NCBI RefSeq assembly: GCF_006159205.1
Contig: NZ_CP040812.1
Location: forward strand, 1,550,001 to 1,614,000
DNA: 64,000 nt
Origin: Antarcticibacterium flavum
GTDB taxonomy: Bacteria > Bacteroidota > Bacteroidia > Flavobacteriales > Flavobacteriaceae
Direction: 5' to 3'
Below are positions 59,910-64,000 of the stretch, in pieces. The notes under the pieces are model-generated. The model made no database searches. It was not told where the DNA came from and worked only from the letters and a program-made list of their open reading frames with translations. Both the position numbers and the translations under genes were made by a program. Position 1 is the first letter of the stretch; each line of letters starts with the position of its first letter.

Positions 59910-61253
59910 TTACTCTGCGTTATCTAAAAAATCTTTAAACTTCTCTGCCCACTTGTCAAAAATGCTCTTCTTTGGCCGGCGCTCTTCTTCCTGCCTGTAT
60001 TCCTCCTCATTTTGACTCTCTTCCTGCCGGGCAACTTCCTCTGCCGGTTTTTCTTCAGGTTTTAAATTCACCTGCTCCTGGAACCGGGCATTCTTTTGCT
60101 CCAGGCTGTTAAGCACCAATCCTACCGCCGTAGCATAAAGCGGGCTGGTAGTTTCAGAATCGCTGTTACCTGCCAGGTGCTCGTTTGGATAACCTATCCT
60201 GGTATCCATCCCGGTGATATATTCAGCCAGCTGCTTTAAATGCTTAAGCTGGGCACCACCACCGGTGATCACCATCCCGGCGATCAATTTTTTCTTTTGC
60301 TCCTCGTGACCGTAATTCTTGATCTCAAGGTATACCTGCTCAATGATCTCTACCACACGGGCGTGAATGATCTTGGACAGATTCTTCAAGGTAATTTCCT
60401 TTGGCTCCCTGCCCCTAAGGCCCGGGATGGAAACTATCTCATTGTCTTTATTCTCTCCCGGCCAGGCAGATCCGAATTTTATCTTCAGCAACTCTGCCTG
60501 CTTTTCTATTATGGAACAGCCTTCCTTGATATCCTCTGTGATCACATTACCCCCAAACGGGATAACGGCGGTATGCCTTATTATTCCATCTTTAAAGATC
60601 GCAAGGTCTGTGGTACCACCTCCTATGTCAATTAAAGCAACTCCCGCTTCCTTTTCCTCCTGGCTCAAAACCGCGTTGGCCGATGCCAGTGGCTCGAGGG
60701 TAACTGCTGAAAGTTCCAGGCCGGCGCTCTTCACACATCTTCCAATGTTCCTTATGGAGGATACCTGCCCCACGACGACGTGGAAATTGGCTTCCAGCCT
60801 GCCACCATACATTCCAATTGGCTCCTTGATCTCTGCCTGCCCGTCCACTTTAAACTCCTGTGGCAACACGTGAATGATCTCCTCTCCCGGTAGCATCACC
60901 AGCTTATGTACCTGGTTGCAAAGGGTATGGATATCATCATTATCAATTACCTCATCGGGGTTTGGCCTGGTGATGTAATCGCTGTGTTGTAAACTTCTTA
61001 TGTGCTGGCCGGCTATCCCCACCACCACGTCATGAATCTTTAATCCGCTATCTGCTTCTGCTTCCTGTATTGCCAGTTGAATGGACTGGATGGTTTGGGT
61101 GATATTATTCACCACTCCCCTGTGAACCCCCATACTTTTGGATTTTCCTATCCCAATGATCTCCACCTTCCCATATTCATTCTTACGGCCTATCATGGCC
61201 ACTATCTTTGTGGTTCCAATATCCAGGCCTACGGCAATGTCGTTCTCTTCCAT
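59910..61253 (-). CDS. ftsA: Cell division protein FtsA
   Basis: This 447-residue actin-like ATPase tethers FtsZ to the membrane. The N-terminus has the phosphate-binding VGLDIGTTKIVAMIG, with a second actin-type motif in VALIDIGGGTTDLAIF near residue 205 and adenosine-motif IAGMVITGGGAQLKHL near 325. The C-terminus ends in KSIFDKWAEKFKDFLDNAE, an amphipathic membrane-targeting helix. It is 3 bases downstream of ftsQ. Confidence 0.97.
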   Translation of the reverse strand: MEENDIAVGLDIGTTKIVAMIGRKNEYGKVEIIGIGKSKSMGVHRGVVNNITQTIQSIQLAIQEAEADSGLKIHDVVVGIAGQHIRSLQHSDYITRPNPDEVIDNDDIHTLCNQVHKLVMLPGEEIIHVLPQEFKVDGQAEIKEPIGMYGGRLEANFHVVVGQVSSIRNIGRCVKSAGLELSAVTLEPLASANAVLSQEEKEAGVALIDIGGGTTDLAIFKDGIIRHTAVIPFGGNVITEDIKEGCSIIEKQAELLKIKFGSAWPGENKDNEIVSIPGLRGREPKEITLKNLSKIIHARVVEIIEQVYLEIKNYGHEEQKKKLIAGMVITGGGAQLKHLKQLAEYITGMDTRIGYPNEHLAGNSDSETTSPLYATAVGLVLNSLEQKNARFQEQVNLKPEEKPAEEVARQEESQNEEEYRQEEERRPKKSIFDKWAEKFKDFLDNAE

Positions 61254-61256
61254 ACC

Positions 61257-61973
61257 TTATTTTTTAGTGCATACAACCTGATTTCCAAATTGCAGATCCA
61301 CCATTTTGTAAGTATTTAATAATTCGTCCTTATGCGCTTTTTTATAAAACGCCTTGAAATTGTTGAACTTGGTATCCAGATTTTCAACCTTTCCAAAAAA
61401 TATATCAAAATCCATCTTTCTCACATCCAGCTCATAATGCCCTCCGGTTTTCCTGTGTACCCCTGTGATGTGTTGCTGCAGGAATTCATCATTATAAATA
61501 AAATCCAGCAAAGGATATACTTCTTTTATCTCATTTTCCCCAATTCCCGTGATCACGGGAACCCTGGCAGAATAGTACGGCGAAAGGGGCATCTTATCCC
61601 CTAACCTGTCCACGTAAAAAATTTCTGCCCCAAATACTCTTCCTATTGGCCTGCGCTGATTTATAGTGGTTTTGAGCACCCCGTCCAGGGTAACAAAAAC
61701 CTCGGCATTTTCTACCATATCATGTGCCCGCAGCACCTTCTCAACCCTATTCAAATCTAAAGTTTCTTTAACTACACCCGTAGCAGTGACATTATTTTGT
61801 ATTAACAATTTATTAACCGCTTCCTCAGTGACATACAGGTTTTCAAATTCCATAAATTGCACCTCTACCTTGTTTATTTCCCGGCTGTTATTCCTCTTTT
61901 CAGCAAAGCCGAAAAGGAAGATCAATGCCGCAAGCAGGAGAAATGCTTTTATGTAATTATAATTAATCTTCAT
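61257..61973 (-). CDS. ftsQ: Cell division protein FtsQ
   Basis: This 238-residue protein has a single N-terminal membrane helix (AFLLLAALIFLFGFA) and a periplasmic part with POTRA and beta-domain character (VEVQFMEFENLYVTEEAVNKLL; VYPLLDFIYNDEFLQ). FtsQ connects the early and late divisome. It overlaps murC by 11 bases and precedes ftsA by 3 bases, in the usual cluster order. Confidence 0.93.
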   Translation of the reverse strand: MKINYNYIKAFLLLAALIFLFGFAEKRNNSREINKVEVQFMEFENLYVTEEAVNKLLIQNNVTATGVVKETLDLNRVEKVLRAHDMVENAEVFVTLDGVLKTTINQRRPIGRVFGAEIFYVDRLGDKMPLSPYYSARVPVITGIGENEIKEVYPLLDFIYNDEFLQQHITGVHRKTGGHYELDVRKMDFDIFFGKVENLDTKFNNFKAFYKKAHKDELLNTYKMVDLQFGNQVVCTKK

Positions 61974-63318
61974 TAGCCAGTTTTTCAGTCACTTTATTGA
62001 TCATTTCCCCAATGTTACCTGCACCCATCATCACCACAACCTTCGCCTGTGAATTGCGAATTTCTTTCTCAATATCACCCTCCGATATCAGCTTTTTATC
62101 CTCATTTTCTATTTTGTCCAAAAGCCATTCAGAAGTCACTCCTTCTATGGGTTTTTCTCTTGCAGGATAAATATCCAGCAGCCTTACCTCATCAAACCTT
62201 GAGAGACTTTCAGCAAAGTCATCGGCAAAATCCCTGGTCCTGGAAAACAGGTGGGGCTGGAAGATCGCCAGTACCTTTTTACGAGGGTGCATTTCCTTAA
62301 CGGCCTGGTATACTGCAGCGATCTCTGTAGGGTGATGTGCGTAGTCATCTATAAGCACCAGCTCCTTTGTTTTGATCCTGTAGGAAAACCTCCGTTTTAC
62401 TCCTTTAAAACTAAATAAAGCCCTGGCAAGCTCCGGGGATGGGGCCCCGTATTCCAATGCCATTGCCAGGGCCGTAACCGCATTCTGCAAATTGTGTTTG
62501 CCGGGTAGATTGCACTGTAAATTATCTATAGTAATGGTGGGTGTACGCAAATCAAAATGATAGGTGCCATTGTCCACTTTTACGTTTATAGCTGAATATG
62601 TTGCATCATCCTTCACTCCCACCGTTGTACCCGGCAGGTCCAGTCCATTTGCGATGAAAAGCTTTCCATTTTCAGGAACAAGGGCAGCAAAATCCCGGAA
62701 GGATTCATTTAATTTTTCGGCATCACCATAGATGTCCAAATGATCTGCATCCATAGATGTTATCGCCGCGATGTTTGGCGAAAGCTTCAGGAAAGACCTG
62801 TCAAACTCATCGGCCTCCACCACCATAACCTCATCTCCCTGCATAATGAGATTGGTGTTTATATCTTCACTTATTCCGCCTAGGAAAGCAGTTACCTTAG
62901 CGCCAGACTTGCTCAACAAATGCCCCAGGATAGCTGTGGTAGTGGTCTTTCCATGGGTACCGGCCACTGCCAGGGTGAATTTATCTTTAGTGATCATCCC
63001 CAGCACCTCTGCGCGTTTCTTAATATTAAAACCTTTCTTTTTGAAATAATTATACTGCTTATGGTCGGCCGGCACTGCAGGAGTATATACCACCAGGGTA
63101 TTCTCCACATCCTTGAAAGCCTGCGGCACCTTTGCCACTTCATCCTCCAGGATAAGCTTTATACCTTCTTCCTCCAGGGAGGCTGTAAGATCTGTTGCTG
63201 TTTTATCATATCCTGCCACCTTCTTACCCTGCGCATTAAAATATCGTGCAAGGGCACTCATGCCTATCCCGCCAATGCCGAGAAAGTAAAAATTCTGTAT
63301 GTTATCTATCTTTTTCAA
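61963..63318 (-). CDS. murC: UDP-N-acetylmuramate--L-alanine ligase MurC
   Basis: This 451-residue Mur ligase adds L-alanine to UDP-MurNAc in the cytoplasm. The N-terminal Rossmann motif FLGIGGIGMSALARYF is typical of MurC. The ATP-binding P-loop VAGTHGKTTTTAILG lies near residue 115-129. The Mur signature DDYAHHPTEI is near 325. Length is normal. It lies between murG and ftsQ in the dcw cluster. Confidence 0.97.
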   Translation of the reverse strand: MKKIDNIQNFYFLGIGGIGMSALARYFNAQGKKVAGYDKTATDLTASLEEEGIKLILEDEVAKVPQAFKDVENTLVVYTPAVPADHKQYNYFKKKGFNIKKRAEVLGMITKDKFTLAVAGTHGKTTTTAILGHLLSKSGAKVTAFLGGISEDINTNLIMQGDEVMVVEADEFDRSFLKLSPNIAAITSMDADHLDIYGDAEKLNESFRDFAALVPENGKLFIANGLDLPGTTVGVKDDATYSAINVKVDNGTYHFDLRTPTITIDNLQCNLPGKHNLQNAVTALAMALEYGAPSPELARALFSFKGVKRRFSYRIKTKELVLIDDYAHHPTEIAAVYQAVKEMHPRKKVLAIFQPHLFSRTRDFADDFAESLSRFDEVRLLDIYPAREKPIEGVTSEWLLDKIENEDKKLISEGDIEKEIRNSQAKVVVMMGAGNIGEMINKVTEKLANED

Positions 63319-63378
63319 AATTATCTCCTTCTTTTTATAAAGTAACCCCGGGTGTTGTGCCGAAATACCTCACGCTCA

Positions 63379-64000
63379 TCATACTTTGATGAATTTTTCT
63401 ATTTCATCTACAATAGCTGCGGTAGCCATAGGCCTCGCCAGCTTTTTAATATTTTCTGATAGTTCCTCCTGTACCTCCCTGTTCTCCAACATAAGTGTTA
63501 TGGTATCTTCAAATTCCCCCAGCAGGTCATCCTCCTTAATCATAAATGCCGCCTTTTTACTTACAATAGACATAGCATTTTTAAGCTGATGGTCCTCTGC
63601 CACATTGGGGGAGGGTATAAAAAGCACCGGCTTTCCTACTATACATAATTCTGAAACAGTACCCGCACCGGCACGCGAGATTATAACATCTGCCGCGGCA
63701 TACGCAAGGTCCATCCTGTTTAGAAAAGCATAGGTTTTGATAGTTTCTGTATCAAACTTTTTATAATCATCATAGTAAAGGGAACCTGTTTGCCATATTA
63801 CCTGCACTTCATTCCTTTCAAAATACGCAAGATTGGCTTCTATTAATTTATTGATCTTGCGGGCCCCCAGGCTTCCTCCAAGCACCAGCAATGTCTTTTT
63901 ACCCGATTTTGTTCCGTAAAACTCCCTGGCTTCTTCCCGCTTTTGATCAATATTCGTTATATCCTGTCGCACAGGATTACCGGTTACCCGAATCTTTTCA
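63379..64000 (-). CDS. murG: UDP-GlcNAc transferase MurG (5' end beyond the window)
   Basis: The C-terminal ~207 residues of MurG, the glycosyltransferase that makes lipid II. The frame stays open through the window edge, with [10 protein letters not shown] at the edge, so the GTG at 63972 is an internal Val codon and not a start. Visible motifs are [12 protein letters not shown] and [18 protein letters not shown], the UDP-GlcNAc-binding signature, with [11 protein letters not shown] after it. It precedes murC by 60 bases. Confidence 0.95.
   Translation of the reverse strand, partial: EKIRVTGNPVRQDITNIDQKREEAREFYGTKSGKKTLLVLGGSLGARKINKLIEANLAYFERNEVQVIWQTGSLYYDDYKKFDTETIKTYAFLNRMDLAYAAADVIISRAGAGTVSELCIVGKPVLFIPSPNVAEDHQLKNAMSIVSKKAAFMIKEDDLLGEFEDTITLMLENREVQEELSENIKKLARPMATAAIVDEIEKFIKV

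Noticed and set aside
58668..61604. Long ORFs on the plus strand opposite ftsZ, ftsA and ftsQ
   Set aside because: They are antisense shadows of conserved genes and lack any domain pattern.
63379..63972. MurG gene starting at 63972
   Set aside because: The codon is a GTG inside the conserved GNPVR segment and the frame remains open to the window edge, so the gene is cut, not short.

Overview
The window looks like a chromosomal stretch of a Flavobacteriaceae bacterium (phylum Bacteroidota). The reasons are several start regions with the Bacteroidota -7 motif TAnnTTTG and no Shine-Dalgarno sequence, LytTR regulators paired with propeller or TPR histidine kinases, many small secreted proteins and lipoproteins, and a murG-murC-ftsQ-ftsA-ftsZ cluster followed by a YqeY-type gene. 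I ran no database search; identifications rest on motifs and family knowledge.

Layout. 0.1-10.7 kb is a defence island. A type I restriction-modification operon (hsdM, hsdS, frameshifted hsdR) carries extra genes between hsdS and hsdR: an Abi_2/HEPN RNase-like gene preceded by its own promoter, a structured non-coding RNA and a terminator, then an unknown gene and a PD-(D/E)XK_4-type nuclease. An AT-rich SMC/OLD-like ATPase plus a small PD-(D/E)XK-like protein follows. 10.7-24.2 kb holds a DUF2914 membrane protein, a methyltransferase, a broken NlpC/P60 peptidase, two Fic proteins that each sit behind a striking palindromic operator, a DUF2779 nuclease-like protein, a tiny zinc-ribbon gene, a histidine kinase relic and a LytTR regulator/propeller kinase operon. 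24.2-27.5 kb is gene-poor and rich in 7-bp periodic repeats and palindromes.

27.5-46.7 kb is a sensory and secreted-protein region. A TPR histidine kinase is flanked by two decayed response regulator copies. Next come secreted barrel-like proteins, an SDR, RidA, two tandem near-identical DUF1566 lipoproteins, a cupin/SnoaL protein and transporters (one frameshifted). The intact regulator and the paralogous secreted gene lie at 42.8-44.4 kb, in a cassette bounded by ~225-bp inverted repeats. 46.8-57.2 kb has a second TPR kinase, an S9 peptidase, an alcohol dehydrogenase, an amidohydrolase and a pectinacetylesterase-like hydrolase. Between the peptidase and the dehydrogenase lies a ~1.9-kb satellite-like array with a 584-bp higher-order period. 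57.2-64 kb is conserved core: tRNA-Arg, YqeY, FtsZ, FtsA, FtsQ, MurC and MurG (cut by the window end).

The most interesting items are the Abi_2 gene with its structured RNA nested inside the restriction operon, the family of heptanucleotide-periodic intergenic repeats including the higher-order array, and the twin palindromic operators at the two Fic genes.
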